30,472 nt of DNA from a virus. The translations under genes and the position numbers were made by a program. Of this stretch, positions 8,029 through 14,961 are shown in pieces (the first letter of the stretch is position 1; every line of letters begins with the position of its first letter). The DNA lies in IMG/VR virus record IMGVR_UViG_3300030419_001805, positions 1-30,472 of that record; one strand, 5' to 3'. The notes under the pieces were generated by a model that saw only the letters and a program-made list of their open reading frames with translations, made no database searches and was not told where the DNA came from.

Positions 8029-8461
8029 TGCCATCTTTCCACTTAGCGAATTTTGCTTTTTCATTTTTGTAGTAGTTGCGATATGAACTCACAACAGACT
8101 CCTCTTTACAGTAATCAGGCATACACTTCGGCCACTTTGATAAAATACCGATTGGTAAATCTGGTCTATTCTTGTCGCACCATTCAATCACCCTTTGAGT
8201 TTTATGAACCTTACCATACCGTCGTGTGTATTCTGCACACAGAGCCATGGCATGTTTAATCAACCAGTCATAATTTTCCGTAGAAGCACGAACCCACTTG
8301 GTACATGGGTGGTTATAGAATGATCTCTTGTATGGTGCATCACCATCTGGGTGTGCTGCACATAACATCTGCGCAGATTCCAAAATCATCTTCACCACAT
8401 GCTTGTCACACGCATAATTCGCGGCAACAACTGGATTCTCATCCAGTACAAAAATATTCAT
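8006..8461 (-). CDS. Conserved phage protein of unknown function (DKHVVKM family)
   Basis: The 151-residue product starts MNIFVLDENPVVAANYACDK and contains the pattern CDKHVVKMILESAQML, then HPCTKWVRAS, NYDWL, and EYTRRYGKVHK. I know this family from many marine T4-like phages but know of no proven function. It is a soluble, mostly helical protein with conserved His, Cys, Lys and Asp residues that could form an active site. The C-terminal end (KWKDGNVPAWYD) is also typical. The start is clear: GGAGAG lies nine bases upstream, and the ATG overlaps the gene 47 stop as ATGA. Its tight coupling to gene 47 suggests a DNA-metabolism role. Confidence 0.85.
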   Translation of the reverse strand: MNIFVLDENPVVAANYACDKHVVKMILESAQMLCAAHPDGDAPYKRSFYNHPCTKWVRASTENYDWLIKHAMALCAEYTRRYGKVHKTQRVIEWCDKNRPDLPIGILSKWPKCMPDYCKEESVVSSYRNYYKNEKAKFAKWKDGNVPAWYD

Positions 8462-9504
8462 AACGATAAACTCTCCATATACAGATCTTTCATAAGTCGT
8501 TTCATTCTATCCTTGTCCTGTATTTCTTCCAAGGTATCGATCTCATTGTTTATTATTGTAATGGTATCCTGCGCCAAGTCAACCATATCTTCGTCATCAC
8601 TGCTTGTACAATCGAATTCTTCGACCGTGGTTATCTTCGCTGCTCCACATTCATATAACTTATCCATATACCTGTCAAAACTATAGGGATGATTTTTATT
8701 AAGTACATCCACCCTAACATAGCAGTTATCCATGTCAGAAAAATTCAAAGAATCAATATCAAGTGGACCATCATGATCGCTATATGATAATCTACGAAAC
8801 ATTCTATTTGGGTTTTCTATAAACTGGATGTCTCTAGTGTCTGTATCTAATACATGAAAACCCTTCTTCTCCTCTAGGTCAGAGAATGTTATTTGGTATT
8901 GGGTTCCAAGATAATATATGTTTCCTCTATCCTGTCTGCAATGAAAGTGACCAGACAATACCTTTTCGTACCTGTCAAATATATCTGGGTTCATTCCACC
9001 GACATGATTAATTCCACGCATGACCTGATAACCATCCAACTCAAGGTGTCCTACTAAAATAGGCGCACTAGCAGTTTTGATAAAGTTAACAGACTCACTG
9101 TAATTTTCTTTATTGATCCAAGGCACTAGTGCTATGTCTAGACCATCGAAGTTCCTGACTACAGGCTCCTCGTAAATATTAATATCATCACTAAACAATT
9201 CTCTAATAGAATTTATTCGGTTTGTGTTTCTGTAGTAAACATCATGGTTACCGAGTATACAATGAAAATCAATACCGTCTTCAGAGAGTTTAGTCATGAA
9301 TCTTTCTCTGATTTGATTTAGTATATTGAAATTAACAAACTTGCGGCGATCCATTAGGTCACCAGCATGTATGACAGTTTTTATGTCATTCTCCTTGAGG
9401 TATGGGAAAAATACCTCGTCAAAGAACTTCATAAAATAATCAAAAAATAACTGAGAGTCTGATCTCGCTCCAAAATGAGTATCGTTAATCAGCGCTATTT
9501 TCAT
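8458..9504 (-). CDS. 47: gp47, Mre11-like recombination endonuclease subunit
   Basis: gp47 is the nuclease half of the gp46/gp47 complex, which resects double-strand ends so that UvsX-type strand exchange can prime replication. The 348-residue protein (T4: 339) has all the metallophosphoesterase motifs in order: DTH (Asp8, His10), GDLMD (Asp49), GNHD (Asn86, His87), GHLE (His153) and GHFH (His186, His188). These residues would hold two metal ions. The start overlaps the end of gene 55 by 20 bases, so the two are probably translationally coupled. The C-terminal acidic part, about residues 280-340, matches the region that binds the Rad50 partner in this family. It is intact and I see nothing missing. 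Confidence 0.97.
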   Translation of the reverse strand: MKIALINDTHFGARSDSQLFFDYFMKFFDEVFFPYLKENDIKTVIHAGDLMDRRKFVNFNILNQIRERFMTKLSEDGIDFHCILGNHDVYYRNTNRINSIRELFSDDINIYEEPVVRNFDGLDIALVPWINKENYSESVNFIKTASAPILVGHLELDGYQVMRGINHVGGMNPDIFDRYEKVLSGHFHCRQDRGNIYYLGTQYQITFSDLEEKKGFHVLDTDTRDIQFIENPNRMFRRLSYSDHDGPLDIDSLNFSDMDNCYVRVDVLNKNHPYSFDRYMDKLYECGAAKITTVEEFDCTSSDDEDMVDLAQDTITIINNEIDTLEEIQDKDRMKRLMKDLYMESLSL

Positions 9505-10078
9505 CAGTGTTCTCGTCCATAAACTGATCTAGTTTTCCAGATTTCTTAGCCCTTTTCTTTTTCTTAGGCTCGAACTTCTTTAATTCTTTTTCGTTTATTT
9601 GAAAGGCATCTTTCATAGCATCTTGAACATTCATATCGTCTTTCTTTTCAAAGTAATTCTCTCTGTACCACTTCTGTATTATGACATCTTCTTGACTCTC
9701 AAGCAACTTAAATTTTATATATGACTGCTTCTTTTCTTTTTCGATCCTTCGAAGAAAAGCATAGTAAGTTATCTGTGTAAAATATGAGAAGGGATTCTTT
9801 GATTTCTCTGAATCAAAATTATGAGCATACATGATGCAATTCTCAATAGCATCACCTATCATCTCTTCCTTATATGGGTAGTTTGCAAAATTAGTTTTGA
9901 ATGAAAGGTGTTCTGCTATCTTCATAAAGCATTCACCAATATAAGAAGTTACCGGTGGTCTTGGTTCTCCAAGATCATTGGCTTCATTTACCAACTCTTT
10001 CCATTCACACATAGCAGCAAAGAACTGCTTGTTGTCTATGTAATGGGGCTTCTTTTCACTGTCTTTATTTTCTTTCAT
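9485..10078 (-). CDS. 55: gp55, late-transcription sigma factor
   Basis: gp55 is a reduced sigma factor that directs host RNA polymerase to T4-type late promoters (TATAAATA). In T4, activation also needs the sliding clamp. The 197-residue protein (T4: 185) matches the family through YIDNKQFFAAMCEWK, the region-2-like core EEMIGDAIENCIMYAHNFD and NPFSYFTQITYYAFLRRIEK. The C-terminus is Lys-rich (KKKKRAKKSGK) and then LDQFMDEN, which recalls the C-terminal clamp-binding tail SLDFLYE of T4 gp55. No Shine-Dalgarno sits directly before the ATG. Instead an 8-codon leader ORF with a strong AGGAG ends on the start as ATGA. gp55 expression therefore probably depends on coupling to that leader. Confidence 0.95.
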   Translation of the reverse strand: MKENKDSEKKPHYIDNKQFFAAMCEWKELVNEANDLGEPRPPVTSYIGECFMKIAEHLSFKTNFANYPYKEEMIGDAIENCIMYAHNFDSEKSKNPFSYFTQITYYAFLRRIEKEKKQSYIKFKLLESQEDVIIQKWYRENYFEKKDDMNVQDAMKDAFQINEKELKKFEPKKKKRAKKSGKLDQFMDENTDENSAD

Positions 10079-10098
10079 GTGATTATTATAGTCCCCAT
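10075..10098 (-). other. Leader mini-ORF coupled to gene 55
   Basis: On the minus strand ATG at 10098-10096 opens a seven-residue peptide (MGTIIIT), and its TGA (10077-10075) overlaps the gene 55 ATG as ATGA. AGGAG at 10106-10102 precedes the mini-ORF by only a few bases, while gene 55 has no Shine-Dalgarno of its own. The arrangement predicts that ribosomes start at the leader, stop, and restart on gene 55. A competing reading is that TATAAT inside the leader is a -10 box, giving a leaderless gene 55 mRNA. Confidence 0.45.
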
Positions 10099-10210
10099 AC
10101 TCTCCTACACAAGTAATAAATAAAAAAAATAAAAACTACTTGACAACTTGAAAACCGGCATTATCATTGGGAGTGCCAACGAACATTAAAGCCTAATAGT
10201 ATACTTATAG
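10079..10210 (-). promoter_or_regulatory. AT-rich leader region of gene 55
   Basis: These 132 bases are the longest non-coding gap in the window apart from the mini-ORF at its end. A 14-bp perfect palindrome (TATAGTTAACTATA, 10206-10219) covers the stop of the upstream gene. Further along the minus strand come TTGTCA near 10154 and a T-rich run near 10120-10140, which could be an early-type promoter or the end of a transcript. Nearer gene 55, TTGTGT and TATAAT are 16 bases apart. None of these is strong enough alone to call a promoter. Confidence 0.35.
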
Positions 10211-10924
10211 TTAACTATAGTCTTCACCGTTAATATCAAAATCCCAATCACTGAACCTGTTTCCATAGTCAGGGTGATCCGTATCATCGCCTGTATACTC
10301 TGGTGGTTCCTTTATATTGTCCTTCATACCTTTCTCATATTCCTCAAGCATTGAAGTTAAATCTTCTTCGTCTAGATACCCATCACTTAAAAGATCTTTG
10401 ATGATGTCAGGTGGAATCATGAGAGTCATCATGATAAATTCAATATCATCTTCACTCATATCTTTACGATTCTTTTCCATCTTGCTTATCTCATCAAAGA
10501 GACTCTCAGGAGTTGAATCCATGTCTGGTCCTGCCATACCAGGTGGCATGGGTGGAAAATTAAACTTCTTCTTCATGATATCGTCTAGGTTTGTTATTCT
10601 CTTTTCGACCGGATTGTTATAAACCCTATCAATCTCCAATTCATAGAGTTCCACAGCAGACTTGGTAGGCTTCGTGATAAGAAGCACCATGCTCTTTGGT
10701 ATTTTTATTTTTCTATCTGCTGAATGTTCAGACCATTTCTTAAGAACGGTCATCTGGTTCACATTCATACCGTTAAAAATCGGCTGAATATGAAACGCCA
10801 TAGGGTCTGTTATTACATACTTGTCACCAACTTGACCCACAATTCTAGTTATTATTTCCTCACCAGTCGTTAACTTTAGTAATCTGTAAACCGTCTTATT
10901 CTTCTTACTGGTTTTTTTATCCAT
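10211..10924 (-). CDS. Conserved phage protein with Sm-like N-terminus
   Basis: The 237-residue product begins MDKKTSKKNKTVYRLLKLTTG. I prefer the ATG at 10924, which overlaps the uvsW stop by 8 bases and has GGGGA upstream, over a TTG four codons earlier. Residues about 12-90 (LLKLTTGEEIITRIVG, YVITDPMAFH, KIPKSMVLLIT) look like the five-stranded Sm/LSm small barrel, with the GEEI turn typical of strand 1-2. The rest is acidic, with PPMPPGMAGP linkers and a helical part (DDIEFIMMTLMIPPDIIKDLL). I remember similar proteins near uvsW and 55 in marine T4-like phages but know of no proven role. The Sm-like fold suggests RNA binding or a protein hub. Confidence is high that it is a gene, low on function. 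Confidence 0.8.
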   Translation of the reverse strand: MDKKTSKKNKTVYRLLKLTTGEEIITRIVGQVGDKYVITDPMAFHIQPIFNGMNVNQMTVLKKWSEHSADRKIKIPKSMVLLITKPTKSAVELYELEIDRVYNNPVEKRITNLDDIMKKKFNFPPMPPGMAGPDMDSTPESLFDEISKMEKNRKDMSEDDIEFIMMTLMIPPDIIKDLLSDGYLDEEDLTSMLEEYEKGMKDNIKEPPEYTGDDTDHPDYGNRFSDWDFDINGEDYS

Positions 10925-12407
10925 TGCTTTCCCCAATTGATATTAGATTATATCGAAACTTCTCATTATTATATATCTTAACTCGTTCATCCAAATGCCT
11001 CATAGTGTGGTTTCGCCATTTTTTGTAGCAAAGATTATCTGCTATATCATATACCTTTACTTTATCCTTTTGGTTCGATTTTCTTAGACCTCTTCCTATT
11101 GACTGTAGAACTCGTATCACAGATTTGGATGGTGATGTAAAAATGATGTTATGAATGTTCTTGATATTTATTCCCGTTGAGCATGTTCCATATGATGCAA
11201 CGAGTGTAGAGTTTTTATTATTGTCTACAATATGTCGAATTTCTTCTCGCTGATCTACATCGGTTCCACCGTGAATAAGGTATACATCATCCTTTTTGCC
11301 CTTCAGTTTATCATATAAAGGTATACCATGCTTTTCCACGAAGTTAAACAGAACAAGAGTATTTCCCTTCAGAGAAGCAGCCAGATCGCATATGAAGTCG
11401 TTTCTCCTCGTATTTTTAATTATCCATGCCATTTCATCCTGATATGAGGCTCTCTTTATAGTCTCTATCTCCTGCTGATTATAACCGAATATTAAGCAGT
11501 CAATTTCTAGTTGAGACAGAAGATCCTTCTCTATAAGTTCTTTCGTTGTAGTTGTTTTGAACACTCTACCAAATAGACCTTCAATCACTAGTTTGTGTGT
11601 CTTTGATCCATCCAAAGTACCTGTAGTACCGAATCTATACTTTGCTTTAGTCAGTTTCTCCATCAGACCTGTAAGAGATTTTGCTTTGAATAAGTGACAC
11701 TCATCTCCGAAAGCAACCTCGAAGTCCCAGAAATATCTGGGGTCTATTTTATAGAGGCTCTGCCAAGTGCTAATTATTACTTGCTTTTCTGTTTCTTTGC
11801 TTTGACCCGAGAAAATCTTATGCACATTATCGTCAACACTCCAATCATCCATAGATGAGTAATCCTTGAAATCGCTAAAGAGTTGAGATACAAGGCTAGT
11901 GGTTGGGACCACGATAAGTATTTTTTTATCTTTTGGAATGATTGAAAGATAGTATCTTAATAAAATGTAAATAATCAATGACTTGCCAGACCCGGTGGGG
12001 CTGAGGAGTAGCGACCTGCCGTTTTTTATAGAATGAGAAACTGCATCAATTTGATGAGAATGTGGCTCTATTTTCTTATTATTTACAGAAAGATTTAGAG
12101 ATTCTATAAACTCGTCGATGCCACCTGGGTACCCGGGTGAGCCGGAAGATGTTGTTTCTGATGTGTTAAATGTATAATTTCTATCTTTACAAAATGAGAT
12201 TACATAATCCAATAAACCTTTATAGATCACCCGCGTGTGAATGTTATATAACCTTATCTTTCCATCCCACTTTCTTTTCTTATACGCGGGAGTGAATTGA
12301 TAATTAGGGACTGTAAATGTAAAGAAATCTGATAACTCTTTTGCTATAGATCTTTCACAATCCACTTTAATATAAACATCATTTAAGTCGGAGATCTCTA
12401 AGTCCAT
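10917..12407 (-). CDS. uvsW: UvsW, RNA/DNA and recombination helicase
   Basis: UvsW is an SF2 helicase that unwinds R-loops, regresses stalled forks and branch-migrates Holliday junctions, switching the phage from origin to recombination-dependent replication. The 496-residue product starts MDLEISDLNDVYIKVDCERS, in line with the T4 N-terminus. An ATG 18 codons upstream would intrude into uvsY and is rejected. The N-terminal domain (FFTFTVPNYQFTP, KRKWDGKIRLY) is the UvsW nucleic-acid-binding domain. Then come Walker A SPTGSGKS (136-143), the DECH box at 235-238, STGINIKN and the arginine-finger motif QSIGRGLRKS. Its ATG overlaps the uvsY stop by one base (TAATG). Confidence 0.97.
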   Translation of the reverse strand: MDLEISDLNDVYIKVDCERSIAKELSDFFTFTVPNYQFTPAYKKRKWDGKIRLYNIHTRVIYKGLLDYVISFCKDRNYTFNTSETTSSGSPGYPGGIDEFIESLNLSVNNKKIEPHSHQIDAVSHSIKNGRSLLLSPTGSGKSLIIYILLRYYLSIIPKDKKILIVVPTTSLVSQLFSDFKDYSSMDDWSVDDNVHKIFSGQSKETEKQVIISTWQSLYKIDPRYFWDFEVAFGDECHLFKAKSLTGLMEKLTKAKYRFGTTGTLDGSKTHKLVIEGLFGRVFKTTTTKELIEKDLLSQLEIDCLIFGYNQQEIETIKRASYQDEMAWIIKNTRRNDFICDLAASLKGNTLVLFNFVEKHGIPLYDKLKGKKDDVYLIHGGTDVDQREEIRHIVDNNKNSTLVASYGTCSTGINIKNIHNIIFTSPSKSVIRVLQSIGRGLRKSNQKDKVKVYDIADNLCYKKWRNHTMRHLDERVKIYNNEKFRYNLISIGESNG

Positions 12408-12844
12408 TACTGAATTCCATGTGTAAATTTCATCCAATCTATCGCTGCTCGAATGTTCCACTGTCTGCCGTTAATTGCCTTTACCACAGAGTCTAGGTAA
12501 TTTATTTTTTCTTCCTGCATACGAACAATAGCACGCGAACGAAGTATCTCTGTATCGGAATCGATAAACTTGTCTATGTCTGTTTTAAGAATGTTGAGGT
12601 TAAATGGTTCCCAATCGTTTTCTTTTAATTCCTCTTCAGACATCTTTCCTGTATAGTACAACCATTTCTTTCTTACCAATACTCTCAAGTCCTGTTGATA
12701 TTTCTCCAACAGGATCTTTTCGTCAGTGAGAAAGACTAGGTATTTGTTATGTAACTGGGGTATTCTAAGGGATTCTTTATCTAATTCTGTTTCATCAAAC
12801 TCAATATCTTTTTCAACCATAATCTTAATATCACTCAGATTCAT
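12407..12844 (-). CDS. uvsY: UvsY, recombination mediator
   Basis: UvsY loads the UvsX recombinase onto ssDNA covered with gp32. The 145-residue protein (T4: 137) starts MNLSDIKIMVEKDIEFDETE and shows the family layout: an N-terminal IPQLHNKYLVFLTDEK segment, a charged central helix with KKWLYYTGKMSEEEL, an acidic stretch ILKTDIDKFIDSDTE, and the C-terminal helix INYLDSVVKAINGRQWNIRA, which drives hexamer formation. The ATG overlaps the upstream stop as ATGA with AAGGA before it. Linkage to uvsW is the same as in T4 and T4-like marine phages. Confidence 0.95.
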   Translation of the reverse strand: MNLSDIKIMVEKDIEFDETELDKESLRIPQLHNKYLVFLTDEKILLEKYQQDLRVLVRKKWLYYTGKMSEEELKENDWEPFNLNILKTDIDKFIDSDTEILRSRAIVRMQEEKINYLDSVVKAINGRQWNIRAAIDWMKFTHGIQ

Positions 12845-13389
12845 GTAAGATCCTTTACGATGTAACCACTATAAGAAAGAGTAAGATCTACCACGACAAC
12901 TTCAGTCATTGTTTGAGAAGATGTGAATGGTATATCTCCCAACCGCGTTGGGAACACATTATCAAATTCTATATCAATTACTCCTTTATATCCACTATTT
13001 AATACCAATAAATTTGCAGAACTGTAATACTGCTGTGGATTGGTCCCGTCTATGTCGTCCCTGAGATATACTGTTTCTTTTATCCAGTCGTACATCTCCT
13101 TCCAGTTTCTTAGTTTTTCATCCACAATCATTCGGACACTTAATTCCCCATGCTCTGCTAGATTACTGGGGATGTTTATTGGAGTGGCATACCTACTCGG
13201 TAGTTGTTGGGAACTTACATTAATGCCGGGTAGAGATATTGATTGTGTAAAATATGTTATCGTAGGACATCTATCTATGCTGAATTTAAAAGCATTTGTC
13301 TTTAGGTAATTATCGTTTGTGGGTTGTGATAAATTAGGATTTAATTGATCCGATGTCACACCACCAATAATAGGAAAATCTACGGACAT
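12841..13389 (-). CDS. Tail-tube-fold structural protein (gp19/gp54-like)
   Basis: The 182-residue protein has the signature of the tail-tube fold: FKFSIDRCPTITYFTQSISL, then LPGINV, LPSRYATPINIP, the strand ELSVRMIVDE and the helix WKEMYDWI. Phages use this fold for tail tubes, tube initiators (gp54) and terminators. Its place just after the gene 23 terminator and before uvsY matches a gene annotated in some marine T4-like phages as a tail completion protein, possibly gp3, but I cannot confirm the number. It is clearly different from the two gp19 paralogues at 19.3-20.4 kb. GGAGGT lies seven bases before the ATG. The strong terminator upstream means it needs its own promoter or read-through. 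Confidence 0.8.
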   Translation of the reverse strand: MSVDFPIIGGVTSDQLNPNLSQPTNDNYLKTNAFKFSIDRCPTITYFTQSISLPGINVSSQQLPSRYATPINIPSNLAEHGELSVRMIVDEKLRNWKEMYDWIKETVYLRDDIDGTNPQQYYSSANLLVLNSGYKGVIDIEFDNVFPTRLGDIPFTSSQTMTEVVVVDLTLSYSGYIVKDLT

Positions 13390-13402
13390 AACTATACCTC
13401 CA

Positions 13403-13420
13403 TTCTATGTAGGCATAGAA
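13403..13420 (-). other. Small hairpin directly after the gene 23 terminator
   Basis: A perfect 7-bp inverted repeat, TTCTATG-CCTA-CATAGAA on the minus strand, starts inside the T-run of the terminator and ends just before the GGAGGT of the next gene. It could protect a 5' or processed end or regulate the following start. It may also be incidental. Confidence 0.45.
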
Positions 13421-13447
13421 AAAGCACGGGAGTTTAAACTCCCGTGC
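13419..13447 (-). terminator. Intrinsic terminator after gene 23
   Basis: The arms GCACGGGAG and CTCCCGTGC flank TTTAAA (13424-13447), a 24-base perfect palindrome. On the minus strand TTTTT follows at once (13423-13419). It begins 31 bases past the stop of gene 23, so it would end the highly expressed capsid transcript. On the plus strand no T-run follows, so it works in one direction. Confidence 0.93.
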
Positions 13448-13477
13448 CTTCTCATTTAGGATTTAAGAAAACTGGAA

Positions 13478-14926
13478 TCAGTTACCGTGAATGTTATCCA
13501 CAAGGAAGATACGGTAGTACTGGTTCGCTCTCTTAGCGTTTGCACTGCTTGGATCGGAACGATCTGTTCCTACACCGATGGTTGAAACGAATGGGTTGTT
13601 GACCATGCCGTAGCGAGTCTTGAAACCAATTCGTGGCTGGAAGGAATCCTCACCAACCGCACGCACCATCTGGAGTGGGACATATGGGCAGTAGAACATA
13701 CCTGCGTCGTATGGGTTGCTACCTCTGTAACCGACACATACGAAGTTCACGCCTTCGTCGGCATAAGGATCTACATAGACCTTGATCTTACCGTTGAGCA
13801 GACCAGCGAATGTGTTACCAGTGTCATCGACATTGAGGCTCTGGTTAAGAGCGGGTGAGATGTTCAGGAATCCACCCATTGCGAGGGCTGAAGCAACATC
13901 TGCTGAACAGATGATGAAGTTACCCTTGCCTCTACGAGTCTGCTTCGCAATAACATTTGCTTCGCGCTCGATCTGATACATCAGACCACGGAAGCGTTCT
14001 GCTGACCAACGACCATCTGAGTCTGCGTTGAGGTCGTAACGACCACCCAACTGATCGGCAGGTGTATCTGCTTCCCATTCAGTCTGGTTGATCTGAAGAT
14101 CACGCTGACGGCAACCAAGTTTAGCACCGTAGTAGATTGCTCTCATGACCTCACGGTTGATTTCGGTTAAGATTTCAGCAGTGAGAATGTTAGCAAGTTC
14201 AGTCTCTGCATCAAGACCGTGGACTGCACGGAGATCCTGAGCGAGTTCTGTGCTGTAGGCAGCCTTGAGTGCGCGAGTTCTAGCAGTCACAGATGTGCGC
14301 TCGATGGTGAATGCCATCTCACGGAAAGTCTGTACAGTATCAGAACCTAGATCCTCAGAAGCAGTACGGGTCATACCGTCGAAGTCAGTGCTGTAGAGTG
14401 AAGTTAGCGTAGTGTTAACCTCGTCGTTCAGCGAAGCGTTCGCGGTGACACCGAGAGTTGTGCCTGGGAATGGGTTGGCTGAAAGACCAACATCCTCAGT
14501 GAATGCACCAGTGTTACCAGAGAAGCGTGGATCTGCTTCGTCAAAGAGTGCTTCGTCGCCACTGTTGTTGTTGTAGCGGGCACGCATTGCGAAGATAAGA
14601 CCGGTAGGTGCGCTCATTGGCTGGACACCTGCGACATCATACGCAACTAAGTTAGGCATAGCACGACGAACAAGGCTCATGAGGACCGGATCATAACCAG
14701 CCATTGTGCTTGTATCGTTGTAAGTTAAACCGTTAGAACCACCAGCGTTGTTGGTGGGAACGGCTTCGTTGAGGGACATTGCCTTCTCTTGGTTCTCAAG
14801 AAGAACGGCAGTGACCTTCTTACGATAGTTGTCTCCGATAGAGGGGAGTGAATCATGTTCGAGAACAGGGTTCCACTTCTCCTCTAGAAGATCATATCTA
14901 GGGGCATTTTCGAAATCCATTGACAT
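13478..14926 (-). CDS. 23: gp23, major capsid protein precursor
   Basis: gp23 forms the hexamers of the head shell. The 482-residue precursor (T4: 521) starts MSMDFENAPRYDLLEEKWNP. It carries the HK97-like capsid fold and family stretches such as DVAGVQPMSAPTGLIFAMRA, PFPGTTLGVTANASLN, and KVYVDPYADEGVNFVCVGYRG. The N-terminal helical propeptide should be removed by gp21 at SLNE-AVPTNN (after Glu54), which fits the L-x-E cleavage rule. AGGAG lies about ten bases before the ATG. Codon use looks different from the neighbours, with more C- and G-ending codons, as expected for the most highly translated phage gene. A strong terminator follows. Confidence 0.98.
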   Translation of the reverse strand: MSMDFENAPRYDLLEEKWNPVLEHDSLPSIGDNYRKKVTAVLLENQEKAMSLNEAVPTNNAGGSNGLTYNDTSTMAGYDPVLMSLVRRAMPNLVAYDVAGVQPMSAPTGLIFAMRARYNNNSGDEALFDEADPRFSGNTGAFTEDVGLSANPFPGTTLGVTANASLNDEVNTTLTSLYSTDFDGMTRTASEDLGSDTVQTFREMAFTIERTSVTARTRALKAAYSTELAQDLRAVHGLDAETELANILTAEILTEINREVMRAIYYGAKLGCRQRDLQINQTEWEADTPADQLGGRYDLNADSDGRWSAERFRGLMYQIEREANVIAKQTRRGKGNFIICSADVASALAMGGFLNISPALNQSLNVDDTGNTFAGLLNGKIKVYVDPYADEGVNFVCVGYRGSNPYDAGMFYCPYVPLQMVRAVGEDSFQPRIGFKTRYGMVNNPFVSTIGVGTDRSDPSSANAKRANQYYRIFLVDNIHGN

Positions 14927-14961
14927 TTGAGTTTATCTCCTAATTGAGTGTCTAAGTTTTA

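Noticed and set aside
10085-10110. Sigma-70 promoter with TTGTGT and TATAAT just before gene 55
   Set aside because: The spacing of 16 is fine, but the start site would fall on the ATG itself and give a leaderless message. The coding explanation (mini-ORF with AGGAG and ATGA) accounts for the same bases. It is kept only as an alternative.
11160-11172. AATAAATA on the minus strand inside uvsW, and a similar one near 27745 inside the LRR gene
   Set aside because: Each differs from TATAAATA at the first base and lies within coding sequence far from a gene start. In AT-rich DNA such matches are expected by chance.
12408-12461. A start for uvsW 18 codons upstream of the chosen ATG
   Set aside because: It lies wholly within uvsY, and the shorter form aligns with the T4 N-terminus and has a TAATG overlap.
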